Shown piece after piece: positions 16,531 through 25,280 of a DNA stretch of 64,000 bases. The DNA comes from CAWKOH01 sp963851245. GTDB taxonomy: Bacteria > Actinomycetota > Acidimicrobiia > Acidimicrobiales > Palsa-688. The position numbers and the translations under genes were made by a program. The notes below the pieces were generated by a model. It made no database searches. It was not told where the DNA came from and saw nothing but the letters and a program-made list of their open reading frames with translations. The stretch covers positions 124,001 to 188,000 of the forward strand of contig CAWKOH010000002.1 in assembly GCA_963851245.1 (NCBI GenBank), in the 5' to 3' direction. Positions within the stretch are counted from its first letter, which is position 1. Each line of letters opens with the position of its first letter.

Positions 16531-18285
16531 TCAGTCTACTCGGTTAGACGAAGACTCGTCTATGACGTTGGACGGAAGTGGTTGCGTTTGGTGTTCGAGG
16601 CCGGGGTGGCCGGGGGCAGCGGCGTAGCGCATGGCGGTGCCCACGGTGATGCCGAACAGGTCGCAGATGCGGCGGACGTCGCCGCCGGTGGCGTGGATCT
16701 CTTGGAGGATCCGGTCTTCTCGCAGGGCTTGGGGTCTGAGGTTCGTCTTGATCCACGGGAACTGCTTGCCGACCGGTGTGAGCCTGGGGCCGCTGTTCTT
16801 GTTGATGAACAGGTGCGGGTTGATGGTGGCCGGCCATGTCCGGGCCCGGTGGTCGAGCCAGGCAGCGAGGCGGACCTTGACCGGCCCGGCCAGGGGGATA
16901 TCGCGACCCTCGAGGGTGAGGCGGCCGTCGACGATGTCGGCGATTTTGAGGGCGGCGAGCTGGCTGGCGGTGAGGGCGTGGAACGCGACGAGGGCGACAG
17001 CGAAGGCGACGGCGGGGTCGGGCGAGTCGAGTGCCTGGCGGATGGCGGCGGTGTCGAGGGGCAGGGGGACGGTGGCGTTGACGGGAGTGACTCTCAGGCC
17101 GCGGGTGGGGTTGGCGAAGATCAGTTTGCGGTCCTTGAGGACCTTGAAAAGCGACCGCAACCCGTATTCGGCCCAGTTCCGCCTGGACCCGCCCGCTGGC
17201 AGCGCGGCGCGAACTTGGGCGGGGGTGATCTCGGCCAAGGAGGTGTGCCCTGCGTCGGCCCAGGCTTGGATGATCGGGGCGATCCCCATGATGTGGATGC
17301 GGGCGGTCTCGGGGTCCCGGGAGCGTTGCCGGGGGGCTTGGTGGCTGCCGTTGAGCATGACTTCCAGCCAGACGTTCAGCTGGGTCTTCATCGGTTCGGG
17401 CAGCTGGCCGGTCTTGTGGGCGAAGTATCGCTGGACGTGGGAGGGCGGTCGTCGTTGAGCAGGTCGGCCGCGGTGAGGACCTCGAGGGTGGAGGTGATGT
17501 TGCCGGAATAGCGGGGCAGCTGGAGCACGTCGGTGGCGTTGATCTTCGCTCCGGGGGTGTCCTGGAGGACTTGCAGGAGCCGCAGGGAGCGGATCACGTC
17601 GTTGCGTTGGCGTTTGCTCCACCCGTGGCGGGCGGAGTGCTCGGCTACCACCGCTTTGCAATAGGCGATCAGGTCGCTGTCGGCGACGAGGGAGCGGGCC
17701 GCGACGATCTCGGGGTCGGGGTCCATGTCGAACAGGGTCATCTGCCGCCAGGTGAGCGGCTTGAACCCGGCCGGCATCGGCGGCCGCCGAGTCCGTCTCG
17801 GGCCGGGTCTCAGCCGCGGGGTGCGAGGCCGGTGGAAACGCATGTTGGCCAGGAACAGTTGCTGGCCGTACTGGTTGGCGACGGCCAGGTTCGGGGCCCG
17901 TCCCGGTTCTTGGACGCATGCGGGCCTGCTCGAAGCACAGCCGGCAGGTGTGGGCTTCGCCGACGGTGGTGTTCCGGCCGCAGTATTGGCAGTCACCGGC
18001 GCTGTAGTGGCTGTGCCACCACCGGCAGCTGGCGCAGCGGAAGCCGTGGGCCCGATACACGCCCCAGGCCAGGCATCCCCGGCACGAACCGAGATGCAAC
18101 GGGGCGCCGGGATGGCAGGCGTCGCAGAGGCCCTCGCTGAAATAGCGGTCCGAGCCGCACCTGCGGCAGGCCGGAGGCGGGAAGGGCCCGCCGGGCAGGC
18201 ACTCGTAGCAGTAGTCGACCCGGGGACGGGTCCACGCGACCCGTTTGGTTTGGCAGCGGTTGCATTTCGCCGGGGGGCGGGTCAC
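16531..18285 (-). CDS. Zinc-finger tyrosine-recombinase-like protein (two compensating frameshifts)
   Basis: A ~584-residue protein. Residues 1-115 hold eight CxxC knuckles (CNRC, CYEC, CRRC, CDAC, CRGC, CASC, CQYC, CRLC), enough for four zinc sites. The C-terminal half resembles a tyrosine recombinase core-binding plus catalytic region. The first catalytic Arg is not evident (FHALTASQLAALKI where TGLRxSEL is expected), though LREDR and a terminal Tyr (TAMRYA) remain. The middle is readable only in another frame between about 17910-17935 (+1 shift) and about 17440 (-1 shift, at a CCC run). The GTG start overlaps the XRE stop as GTGA. It may be an accessory recombinase or DNA-binding partner. 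Confidence 0.65.
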   Translation of the reverse strand: MTRPPAKCNRCQTKRVAWTRPRVDYCYECLPGGPFPPPACRRCGSDRYFSEGLCDACHPGAPLHLGSCRGCLAWGVYRAHGFRCASCRWWHSHYSAGDCQYCGRNTTVGEAHTCRLCFEQARMRPRTGTGPEPGRRQPVRPATVPGQHAFPPASHPAAETRPETDSAAADAGRVQAAHLAADDPVRHGPRPRDRRGPLPRRRQRPDRLLQSGGSRALRPPRVEQTPTQRRDPLPAAPASPPGHPRSEDQRHRRAPAAPLFRQHHLHPRGPHRGRPAQRRPPSHVQRYFAHKTGQLPEPMKTQLNVWLEVMLNGSHQAPRQRSRDPETARIHIMGIAPIIQAWADAGHTSLAEITPAQVRAALPAGGSRRNWAEYGLRSLFKVLKDRKLIFANPTRGLRVTPVNATVPLPLDTAAIRQALDSPDPAVAFAVALVAFHALTASQLAALKIADIVDGRLTLEGRDIPLAGPVKVRLAAWLDHRARTWPATINPHLFINKNSGPRLTPVGKQFPWIKTNLRPQALREDRILQEIHATGGDVRRICDLFGITVGTAMRYAAAPGHPGLEHQTQPLPSNVIDESSSNRVD

Positions 18286-18605
18286 AGAGGCGGTTCGGGT
18301 TTGGCCTTCCCGAAGCGGGGTTTCACGATCGGCGAGGTCGTATCGCTGCTAGCCGCCTTGGTGATCCCGGGGCGGCGGGCGGCGACCTTGTCCGGCTCGA
18401 CGATCAACAGTTCGGCCGGGTCGCATTCCAACACGGCGCAGATCACGTCCAGGTCGTCGAGACGGATCGACGTGGGTGTTCCTGACCACAGCGCCGACAT
18501 CTTCCCGGCGGAGAACTCCAGACCGGCCTCGGCCAGCCGGCGGCGCATCTCGGCCGACTTCCATATCCCACGCTCGGCGGCTTTGAGCCGCAGATTCCAG
18601 CGCAT
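18282..18605 (-). CDS. Small XRE-type helix-turn-helix regulator
   Basis: A 107-residue protein with an N-terminal HTH (MRRRLAEAGLEFSAGKMSAL...IRLDDLDVICAVLECDPAELL) of the XRE/Cro type, followed by a basic tail. The ATG at 18605 has an ideal ribosome-binding site (AAGGAGGT, spacing about 7 nt) placed in the 13-nt gap after the recombinase. It probably controls the cassette operon. It occupies the position of the small third protein of Tn554-like modules. Confidence 0.8.
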   Translation of the reverse strand: MRWNLRLKAAERGIWKSAEMRRRLAEAGLEFSAGKMSALWSGTPTSIRLDDLDVICAVLECDPAELLIVEPDKVAARRPGITKAASSDTTSPIVKPRFGKAKPEPPL

Positions 18606-18618
18606 CAGCTCAACCTCC

Positions 18619-19690
18619 TTACCCCAAGCGGGTTTCTAGGCGATGGTTGGCGGTCACCCACGCCTGCTCGATGTGGTCTTCGTGGACATGGATATAGCCC
18701 GACGTGGTGGCCAGCCACTGATGCCCCAACAGCTCCTGAAGGGCCTTCAGGTCCATCCCGGCCCCATACAGCGACGAGGCGCAATAGTGGCGAAGCACAT
18801 GCGGGGACAGCCGGCCCGACCATGCCGGCAACCAGCGGCCCGTGGCTTCGAAAAGGCCCTGGCGAAGGGCGTCCGCGCCGACCCGACGGCAGCGGCCGAG
18901 GTCGGGGTCGTGACGTTCACTGGGCAGGATCGCCGCGTCGGGATCGGACCAGTCATCACCGAAGAGATGGCGGACCTCGGCCAGCCACCAGTCCATCAGG
19001 AGGTCGGCGCCGTTGATGGCTGGGACCAGACGGGCCTTGGGGCCACGGCCCCGGCTGCCTTTGCCATGGCCGGACGTGCAGTTTGCCGAACTCGCCCAAA
19101 TCCGGCCGCCAATCGCGGATGTCGAACATGACCGTCTCGTTGATCCGCAACCCCAGGCGACGCCACAGCGACGCCGCGAAGTAGTCCCGCGCCGCGGGCA
19201 GGAACTTGCGGGCCTCAGGCAGCCACGACCGCCAGCGTGCGAACAGTTCGTCCACCTCGGCGTCCGAGGGCGGAACCCGCACCTTGCCCAAAGAAGCACC
19301 GGCCTGGCGATTGAACTCGTCGATCGGCTGGGCCACCACCACGCCGGTCAGCGCATGGATGTCGCCCTGATAGCGGCTGATCACGAACTCGAAGAACGAC
19401 GCCAACACCCCGGCCTTGCCCGCCCGGGTCGTCACCGCCCGCCCCTTGCGGCGCTGGTCGGCCAAGAACCGGTCCGCGTCATCACACGTCGCCGCCCACA
19501 ACGGTCCCGACAGCGAACGGGCGAACTCGATCACCGTGGAACGGGAGTTGCTCACATGACCGTCACTCAACCCCGCCGCGGCCATCGCCAGCGCGTACTG
19601 ATCGACGAGCTCCTGCTCGAAATCGTCGACGTCCTCCCCGGTCCCCAACGCCAACGGCGATGCGATGTTGCGGACCACCGCCAGACTCAA
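18619..19690 (-). CDS. Tyrosine recombinase/integrase (one frameshift)
   Basis: A ~357-residue site-specific recombinase. An N-terminal SAM-like core-binding domain is followed by a catalytic domain with the expected residues: Arg in RRLGLRINET, HVLRH, a His in LLGHQW and the nucleophile Tyr in TTSGYIHV. Translation must jump +1 near 19069-19072 (GKLHVR then HGKGSRGRGPKARLVP). With the shift corrected all catalytic residues are present, so the enzyme is probably active. It is the first gene of the five-gene cassette. Confidence 0.8.
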
Positions 19691-19834
19691 CGGCGGAACA
19701 CCAGTTCACCCACACAGAGCATTCGCCGACTATACCGACCAATCGTCAGGAATCCCGAACAATCGTCAACCCACCAGAACCGTTCAGCGAACTCGGCGCC
19801 AGCTGGTCAAACCACTTGTCAACCACCCCACCGC

Positions 19835-19849
19835 TTCCAAGAACCGAAG
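19835..19849 (-). repeat. Right inverted repeat of the recombinase cassette
   Basis: TTCCAAGAACCGAAG, read in reverse complement, matches 15873-15887 at 13 of 15 positions. It lies in the 182-bp gap between the recombinase start and virD4; this gap also contains short direct GTCAAmCAC-like repeats that could be recombination core sites. Nothing else was seen in the gap. Confidence 0.45.
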
Positions 19850-19872
19850 CGAATAGAGATTGAGGCCGGCCC

Positions 19873-21696
19873 GTGATCCGCCGTCCCGGTCCGACTCCCG
19901 GCGGCGACGCGGTCGAGGCAGTGGTGATGACGGCCGGCGTCGTTCTGATCGCTCTAGCGGCCTGGGTATGGTCGGCGGGCCAGGTCGCCGGCCGGATCGC
20001 GGCTGGCCGCTGGCCACGCGTCCCCATAGCCTCGACCGCTTCGGTGCTGGCCCGGCTACCGGGTCACTGGACTGACCCTCGTCTGGCCTGGCCCGTTGCG
20101 GCCCGATCCGACCTGCCCGGTGCCGGACTTCTCTATGTCTGCGCGTTTGCGCTTCTCGCTCCGCCCATAGGCGCGGCCCTCATGTGGCGTCGCGCCCGGC
20201 CGGGCACCGGGCCCCGTCCGGGCCGCGGCGGCGGGGCCCGGTGGGCGTCCGAACGGGACTTCCGGGCTCTCAAGGTGCGCCGAGGCCAACCCGGTCGCCT
20301 GGTCGTAGGGTCTCTTCCAGGTGCGCCTATTGGGCGCAGGCTGGCCGCGACAGAGTCCCGGCACTCGGTCCTGGTGATCGGGCCGACTCAATCCGGTAAA
20401 ACCACCGGTCTGGCTATACCTGCTCTGCTCGAATGGACGGGGCCGGTCATAGCCACCTCGGTGAAGGACGACCTGGCCGCAACCACGTGCCGGTGGAGAG
20501 GGCGATCGGGGCCTTGCTGGATCTTTGACCCCACCGCGACCTCGGGAATGCATCCGTTGGCCCGCTGGTCTCCGCTCGGCGTTTGTCAGGACTGGTCGGC
20601 CGCCCAGCGCACGGCCGGGTGGCTGGTCGACGCCACCCCGGCCCGGTCAGGAATGGCCGATGCCGCGTTCTGGTATGCCGCCGCGGCCAAGCAGCTGGCG
20701 CCCCTGCTCCTGGCTGCCCAGCGCGGCGACGCCGGGATGGCCGGCGTGGTGCGCTGGACCAACTGTGCCGATTTCGACGAGCCGGTTCGGATCCTCGAGC
20801 TGTCGGGGGAGACGGACGCGGCGCTGGCGCTGAGTGCGTGCGGCGGGCGGGACGAGCGGATCCGTAGCTCTGTCGCGACCACCCTCGAAACGGTTCTGGC
20901 CCCCTTCGAGGACCCCGAAGTGGCTCGCTGGACCGCCGACAGCGACGTCCACCTGGGGCGGCTGCTGGACTCGGCAGGCAGCCTCTATCTGTGCGGGCCC
21001 AGCCACGAGCAACACCGGATCCAGGGCCTGTTCGCCTCCCTGGTGTCGGCCGCCGTGGCTGAAGCGGTCGGCCGGGTCAACCGCCGCGGACGCCCGCTCG
21101 ACCCTCCTCTCCTCCTGGCCCTCGACGAGGCCGCCAACATCGCCCCCGTCCGTGATCTCGACGTGCTGGCGTCGACCGGTGCCGGCATGGGAATCCAGCT
21201 GGTCACGATCTGCCAGGACCTGGCGCAGCTGGCGGCCCGTTACGGGCCGGAGCGGTCTCGGACCATCGCCAACAACCACCGGGCCAAGCTGCTCCTGTCG
21301 GGAGTGTGTGATCTCGGCTCGCTGGATCTGGTGTCCGGGCTGGCCGGTGAGCAGGCCGTACGGGAGGAGACGATGACCCACGACCTGCGCGACGGCCGGC
21401 GCACGACTTCACGAGCAACGGTCTTCCGCCGGCTGGCCCCGACCGACGAGCTCCGGAGGATTCCGCCAGGTCGGGGGGTTCTCGTCTACGGTCATCTGCC
21501 TCCGGTCCGAATCCGGCTGCGTCCCTGGTTCCAGGATCGCCAGCTTCGGAAGCGGGCGGACGCCGGCCCGTTACGGGGTCTTCCGGGCCCGGCTGGGAGC
21601 CACCCGAGGCGGCTCGCCGGGCATCTTCGGGTACACCGGCGGCCAGGGGGCGTCGACCAGACCGGCGTCGAGGTCGCGCCGGACCATGTCGAGTAG
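19873..21696 (+). CDS. VirD4/TraG-type type IV coupling protein
   Basis: Hexameric inner-membrane ATPase that brings the relaxase-DNA complex to the channel. Two N-terminal membrane helices (to residue ~105) precede Walker A GPTQSGKTT (170-178), the family motif SVKDDL, Walker B LLALDEAANIAPV (~414-426) and the C-terminal TICQDLAQL...IANNHRAKLLLSG motif. The start is GTG 19873. The last ~45 residues are Arg/Gly/Pro-rich and run antisense into ligD. They look like read-through past the natural end at RPWFQDRQLRKRA, so the genuine stop was probably lost at the element edge. Confidence 0.85.
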   Translation: MIRRPGPTPGGDAVEAVVMTAGVVLIALAAWVWSAGQVAGRIAAGRWPRVPIASTASVLARLPGHWTDPRLAWPVAARSDLPGAGLLYVCAFALLAPPIGAALMWRRARPGTGPRPGRGGGARWASERDFRALKVRRGQPGRLVVGSLPGAPIGRRLAATESRHSVLVIGPTQSGKTTGLAIPALLEWTGPVIATSVKDDLAATTCRWRGRSGPCWIFDPTATSGMHPLARWSPLGVCQDWSAAQRTAGWLVDATPARSGMADAAFWYAAAAKQLAPLLLAAQRGDAGMAGVVRWTNCADFDEPVRILELSGETDAALALSACGGRDERIRSSVATTLETVLAPFEDPEVARWTADSDVHLGRLLDSAGSLYLCGPSHEQHRIQGLFASLVSAAVAEAVGRVNRRGRPLDPPLLLALDEAANIAPVRDLDVLASTGAGMGIQLVTICQDLAQLAARYGPERSRTIANNHRAKLLLSGVCDLGSLDLVSGLAGEQAVREETMTHDLRDGRRTTSRATVFRRLAPTDELRRIPPGRGVLVYGHLPPVRIRLRPWFQDRQLRKRADAGPLRGLPGPAGSHPRRLAGHLRVHRRPGGVDQTGVEVAPDHVE

Positions 21697-22587
21697 CGGT
21701 TCCAGGGAGTCAAGCCGTCCCGTGGCCCAGGGGTCACCCTGCTCGGACACACGGTCCGGGACGGTGTCCATGGTCAGGGAGTCCGGGTGGATCCCATCCA
21801 GCTCGTCCCAGGAGAACGGGGTCGATACCTGGGCCCCGGGGCGGGCCCTCACCGACCAGGCGCCGAAGACCGTCTTGTGCGGGGCGTTCTGGTTGAAGTC
21901 GACAAAGACCCGGCGGCCCCGCTCCTCCTTCCACCAGGCGGCCGTCAAAAGGTCGGGTCGGCGGCGCTCCAGTTCTCTGGCGACGGCAACGGCGGCGGCT
22001 CGCACGTCGATTGAGGTCCACGACGGCAGCAGCTTTACGTAGACGTGGATACCCCGGTTGCCCGTCGTCTTCGGCAATCCGGTCAACGCCACCTCGTCGA
22101 GCAGTCGCTTCACCTCGCCGGCGGCCTCCCGCAGCATCTCGAAGTCGACCCCGGGCGAGGGATCCAGATCGATCCGTAGCTCGTCGGCGTGTTCGGGATC
22201 GTCGGCCCTGATCGGCCAGACGTGGAACCCGAGGCAGGCCAGATTGACAGCCCAGAGGACGTGAGCGATGTCCGCCGCCACCAGCGCCCTCGACGTGGTT
22301 CCGTTCGGCGTTTCCACGATCGTCGTCTGGAGCCAGTCCGGCCTCTTGTCGGGGACGCGCTTCTGGAAGAACGAAGGCCCTCCGGCGCCGTGCGGGAACC
22401 GCTGAAGCAGCACGGGGCGGCCGCCCATGGCCGCCAGCAGCGGACCGGAGACCGCGACGTAGTACCGGGCCAGGTCGAGCTTGGTGTGCCCGCCATCCGC
22501 GAAGAGGACCTTGCCCGGATGTGTGATCTCCACTTCCCGGTCGCCCGCGAGGATGGCGACCGGGTCGCCTTCGGGGTCGGCCGCCAT
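21571..22587 (-). CDS. LigD-type DNA polymerase domain protein (non-homologous end joining primase-polymerase)
   Basis: A stand-alone LigD polymerase domain of 338 residues that fills ends and inserts ribonucleotides during NHEJ. The metal-binding LRIDLDPSPG (Asp-x-Asp), the conserved NRGIHVYVKL and FVDFNQNAPHKTVFGAWSVR segments and the N-terminal HPGKVLFADGG match the family. The start is ATG 22587. No Ku or ligase gene is in the window. Its 3' end overlaps the tail of virD4 by 126 bp. Confidence 0.9.
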   Translation of the reverse strand: MAADPEGDPVAILAGDREVEITHPGKVLFADGGHTKLDLARYYVAVSGPLLAAMGGRPVLLQRFPHGAGGPSFFQKRVPDKRPDWLQTTIVETPNGTTSRALVAADIAHVLWAVNLACLGFHVWPIRADDPEHADELRIDLDPSPGVDFEMLREAAGEVKRLLDEVALTGLPKTTGNRGIHVYVKLLPSWTSIDVRAAAVAVARELERRRPDLLTAAWWKEERGRRVFVDFNQNAPHKTVFGAWSVRARPGAQVSTPFSWDELDGIHPDSLTMDTVPDRVSEQGDPWATGRLDSLEPLLDMVRRDLDAGLVDAPWPPVYPKMPGEPPRVAPSRARKTP

Positions 22588-22598
22588 GGATCGGCTGT

Positions 22599-23135
22599 TC
22601 AGTCGCCGATGGTTTCGTCGGCCGGCTTTTCGTCCGGCCGGTAGCTGGCGGCTAGAAGCGCGGTCGAGGACACCACGCCGATCAGGGCCGCGATCCATCC
22701 CCACTTCATGCCGCTGCGAACACGACCCAAGAGACCGTCGACGGAGTACTGGCCGGGCCCTATCGCCGCCATCACGGTGCTCACGACGGCGACGACCGCC
22801 GTGTACTCCCAGCCCCCTTTGAACACGAAGAAGCCCTTCCCTTTGTGGTCAGTACGCGCCGCGGTGGTCATCAATCCGATGGCGGCGGCCGCGGGAAGCG
22901 GGCTGGCGGCGCCGAGGGTAATCAGGGCCCCCGCTCCGATCTCCGTCGATGCCGCCATCCGGGCGTGAACATGAGCGGGTCGGAGGCCAAGGGCGTCGAA
23001 CCATCTGGTCGTGCCCGTGAGCCCGCCCTTGCCGAACACCTTGTTGTATCCGTGGGCCATGAGCATCGGTCCGATGGCCAGCCGGAGCAAGAGGGCCGGG
23101 GCGTCATGCGACGTCCGCTTCGAAGAGGTCTCCAT
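22599..23135 (-). CDS. DoxX-family membrane protein
   Basis: A 178-residue four-helix membrane protein with the DoxX landmarks LLLRLAIGPMLMAHGYNKVFG and TEIGAGALITLG. In actinobacteria DoxX partners redox and sulfur-stress proteins; the role here is unknown. The start is ATG 23135, since the much longer open frame upstream overlaps murT antisense. It is followed 11 bp later by ligD on the same strand. Confidence 0.85.
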   Translation of the reverse strand: METSSKRTSHDAPALLLRLAIGPMLMAHGYNKVFGKGGLTGTTRWFDALGLRPAHVHARMAASTEIGAGALITLGAASPLPAAAAIGLMTTAARTDHKGKGFFVFKGGWEYTAVVAVVSTVMAAIGPGQYSVDGLLGRVRSGMKWGWIAALIGVVSSTALLAASYRPDEKPADETIGD

Positions 23136-23229
23136 TCCCGTCACCGTACCGTGCCGGTCCGCTGTGATGCACCGTGGCCCGCCCACCGGCGCGCCTCCGC
23201 CGGGGCACTTCGATACCCTCGGGCCGACC

Positions 23230-24507
23230 GTGAACGTCCCCCCCGCCCCTGCATCCCCTTCCAGGCCGCTGGTTGTCGCCGGGCCGCCGTTGCGCACCCG
23301 GCTGGCGTCGAGGCTCGGGGGCGGGGTCTCGGGAGTATCCCGCCGGCTGGGGCGCGGAGGCGGATCGGTGATCGGTGGGCGGGCCATCCTGGCGGTGGAC
23401 CCCCGAGCGCTCGACCGTTTGGCGGCCGGGCGGACCGTAGCCTTGGTCTCGGGGACCAACGGCAAGACCACCACCACCAGCCTCCTGCGCGCCGCCCTGT
23501 CCTCCAGCGGGCCCGTCGTGACCAATATGTTGGGCGCCAATCTTCCCCCGGGCCTGGCGGCCGCCCTGGCCGCCTCGCCGCCCGGTGTTCCGGCTGCGCT
23601 CGAGGTGGACGAGGCCTGGCTCAGCCGGGTGGTGGCCTCGACCTCTCCGACGGCCGTGACTCTCCTCAATCTGAGCCGGGACCAGCTCGACCGTAACAAC
23701 GAGGTTCGCCTGCTGGCCTCGTCCTGGCGGGCCACCTTCGGGGCGTGCCCCTCGACCACGGTCGTGGCCAACGCCGACGATCCTCTCGTGGTGTGGGGCG
23801 CCTCCCTGGCCCAACGCGTGCGGTGGGTCGGTGCCGGCCAGCCCTGGACCGATGACGCGGCCGGTTGCCCGAACTGTGGCGGCCGGATCCGTTTCGAGGG
23901 CGACGGTCGCGGCTGGGCCTGCGGGGCCTGCGCATTCCGGCGCCCCGAACTCGACTTCTGGATCGAAGACGGCCATATCGTGGACCGGTCGGGATGCCGC
24001 ACCGAGCTGAGGCTGTCCCTACCCGGGCGGGCCAACCTGGCCAATGCCGCCATGGCCTTGACGGTCGCCACTCTTCTGGGCGCCGAGCCGGCCGGGGCGG
24101 TCGCGGCCATGAGCGAGGTTTCGGAGGTGGTCGGGCGCTACGCGACCGTCTCCGTCGGCGGTAAACAGGCCCGGCTCCTGCTGGCCAAGAACCCGGCCGG
24201 ATGGCTGGAGGTGTTCGATTTTCTGCGGCCGGCTCCCTTGCCGGTCGTGGTGGCCATCAACGCTCGCATCGCCGATGGACGGGACCCGTCCTGGCTCTGG
24301 GACGTTCCCTTCGAACGCCTGAGCGGACGGCTGGTGGTTGCCACGGGCGAGCGCAGCAGGGATTTGGCTGTGCGCCTCCACTACGCCGGCGTAGAGCACG
24401 TTCATCAGCCCGACCTTTCCCGGGCGATCGCAGCCGCGCCGTCTCCGTCGGTTGACGTCGTCGCCAACTACACGTCCTTTCAACAGATGAGGACGCGGTT
24501 CGCATGA
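23230..24507 (+). CDS. murT: Lipid II isoglutaminyl synthase, MurT subunit
   Basis: Mur-ligase-like ATPase that, with GatD, amidates the D-glutamate of lipid II. It has the ATP-binding SGTNGKTTTT motif near residue 73, a Mur-ligase central domain and a Cys4 zinc ribbon (CPNCGG...CGACAF) that is a MurT hallmark. The C-terminal DUF1727-like region (LAKNPAGWLEVFDFL) is present. The start is uncertain: GTG 23230 is chosen, with an in-frame ATG at 23167 as alternative; neither has a clear RBS. The stop overlaps gatD as ATGA. Confidence 0.9.
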   Translation: MNVPPAPASPSRPLVVAGPPLRTRLASRLGGGVSGVSRRLGRGGGSVIGGRAILAVDPRALDRLAAGRTVALVSGTNGKTTTTSLLRAALSSSGPVVTNMLGANLPPGLAAALAASPPGVPAALEVDEAWLSRVVASTSPTAVTLLNLSRDQLDRNNEVRLLASSWRATFGACPSTTVVANADDPLVVWGASLAQRVRWVGAGQPWTDDAAGCPNCGGRIRFEGDGRGWACGACAFRRPELDFWIEDGHIVDRSGCRTELRLSLPGRANLANAAMALTVATLLGAEPAGAVAAMSEVSEVVGRYATVSVGGKQARLLLAKNPAGWLEVFDFLRPAPLPVVVAINARIADGRDPSWLWDVPFERLSGRLVVATGERSRDLAVRLHYAGVEHVHQPDLSRAIAAAPSPSVDVVANYTSFQQMRTRFA

Positions 24508-25280
24508 GATCCGGGCCGGGCGAGAGTGTCACCGTCGCTCTCCTTTTTCCAGACCTGCTGGGGACTTACGGCGACTCCGGGAACGCCCTCATACTGGCCC
24601 GCCGGCTGGCCTGGCGGGGTTTCGACGCCCGCCTCATCACAGTCCACTCCGGCGATCCCGTCCCGGACTCGTGCGAGATCTATGTGGTCGGCGGGGGCGA
24701 GGACCTTCCTCAAGCGCTGGCCGCCCGGCAGCTGGGGCCGGCGGCCGGGGAGCCCCTCCGCCGGGCTGCCGATCGTGGTGCCGCCGTGCTGGCCGTCTGC
24801 GCCGGCCTGCAGGTCCTGGGAACCAGTTTTGTCGGCCCGGACGGCGCCGAGAGCGAAGGTTTGGCCCTGCTGGACTGCTCGACCCGGCGCATAGCCGGGC
24901 CCCGGGCCGTGGGTGAGATGGTGGTCGACCCCGACCCGGAACTGGGCCTCCCAATGTTGACCGGATACGAGAACCATGCCGGCGCAACCTCGGTCGGCCC
25001 CGGGTCCACGCCGCTCGGGCGGGTGGTCCATGGGGTGGGCAACGGAGACGGATCGGGGACTGACGGGGTGCGTTCGGGCCGTGTGCTCGGAACGTATCTC
25101 CACGGCCCGGTTCTGGCTCGCAACCCGGCCCTGGCCGACCACGTCCTGAGCTCCGTCGTCGGGAAGCTGGCGCCGCTGGACGATTCGGAGAGCGAAGAGC
25201 TCCGGCGGGAGAGGCTGGCCGCGGCCGTCTCGCCCCATCGGGGCCGGGGCGTGAGCCTCCTCGAGCGTCTACGTCGGTGA
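24504..25280 (+). CDS. gatD: Lipid II isoglutaminyl synthase, glutaminase subunit GatD
   Basis: Class I glutamine amidotransferase that feeds ammonia to MurT. The nucleophile Cys lies in VCAGLQVLG and the catalytic His in YLHGPVLARNP. The N-terminal LLGTYGDSGNALIL is typical of GatD. The 258-residue length is normal. It overlaps murT by 4 nt and pncB by 4 nt (GTGA), so the three genes form one tightly coupled operon. Confidence 0.92.
   Translation: MRSGPGESVTVALLFPDLLGTYGDSGNALILARRLAWRGFDARLITVHSGDPVPDSCEIYVVGGGEDLPQALAARQLGPAAGEPLRRAADRGAAVLAVCAGLQVLGTSFVGPDGAESEGLALLDCSTRRIAGPRAVGEMVVDPDPELGLPMLTGYENHAGATSVGPGSTPLGRVVHGVGNGDGSGTDGVRSGRVLGTYLHGPVLARNPALADHVLSSVVGKLAPLDDSESEELRRERLAAAVSPHRGRGVSLLERLRR

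Larger units (their letters stand above)
15873..19849. mobile_element. Recombinase/XRE/zinc-finger/HicAB cassette inserted in the T4SS locus
   Basis: Five minus-strand genes, apparently one operon, lie between virB4 and virD4, both of which run on the plus strand. Order in the direction of transcription: tyrosine recombinase, small XRE regulator, zinc-finger recombinase-like protein, hicA, hicB. Gaps and overlaps are 13 nt, -4 nt, 4 nt and -4 nt. Imperfect 15-nt inverted repeats bound it (15873-15887 and 19835-19849, 13 of 15 identical). The two-recombinase-plus-small-protein layout recalls Tn554/RIT-type elements (inference). It could instead be the integration module of the conjugative element. 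Confidence 0.55.
9500..21570. mobile_element. Conjugation module: MobF relaxase plus SCO6880-type T4SS
   Basis: A relaxase gene on the minus strand is divergent from a plus-strand operon of four T4SS genes; a VirD4 coupling gene completes the set at 19873. This gene set is the actinobacterial SCO6878-SCO6884-like conjugation cluster. Flanking genes are ordinary chromosomal ones. No VirB8/TcpC, VirB1-type cell-wall hydrolase or VirB5 is visible, so the module is minimal or degraded. No attachment-site direct repeat was recognised at the edges, so the borders are simply those of the outermost transfer genes. Confidence 0.65.
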
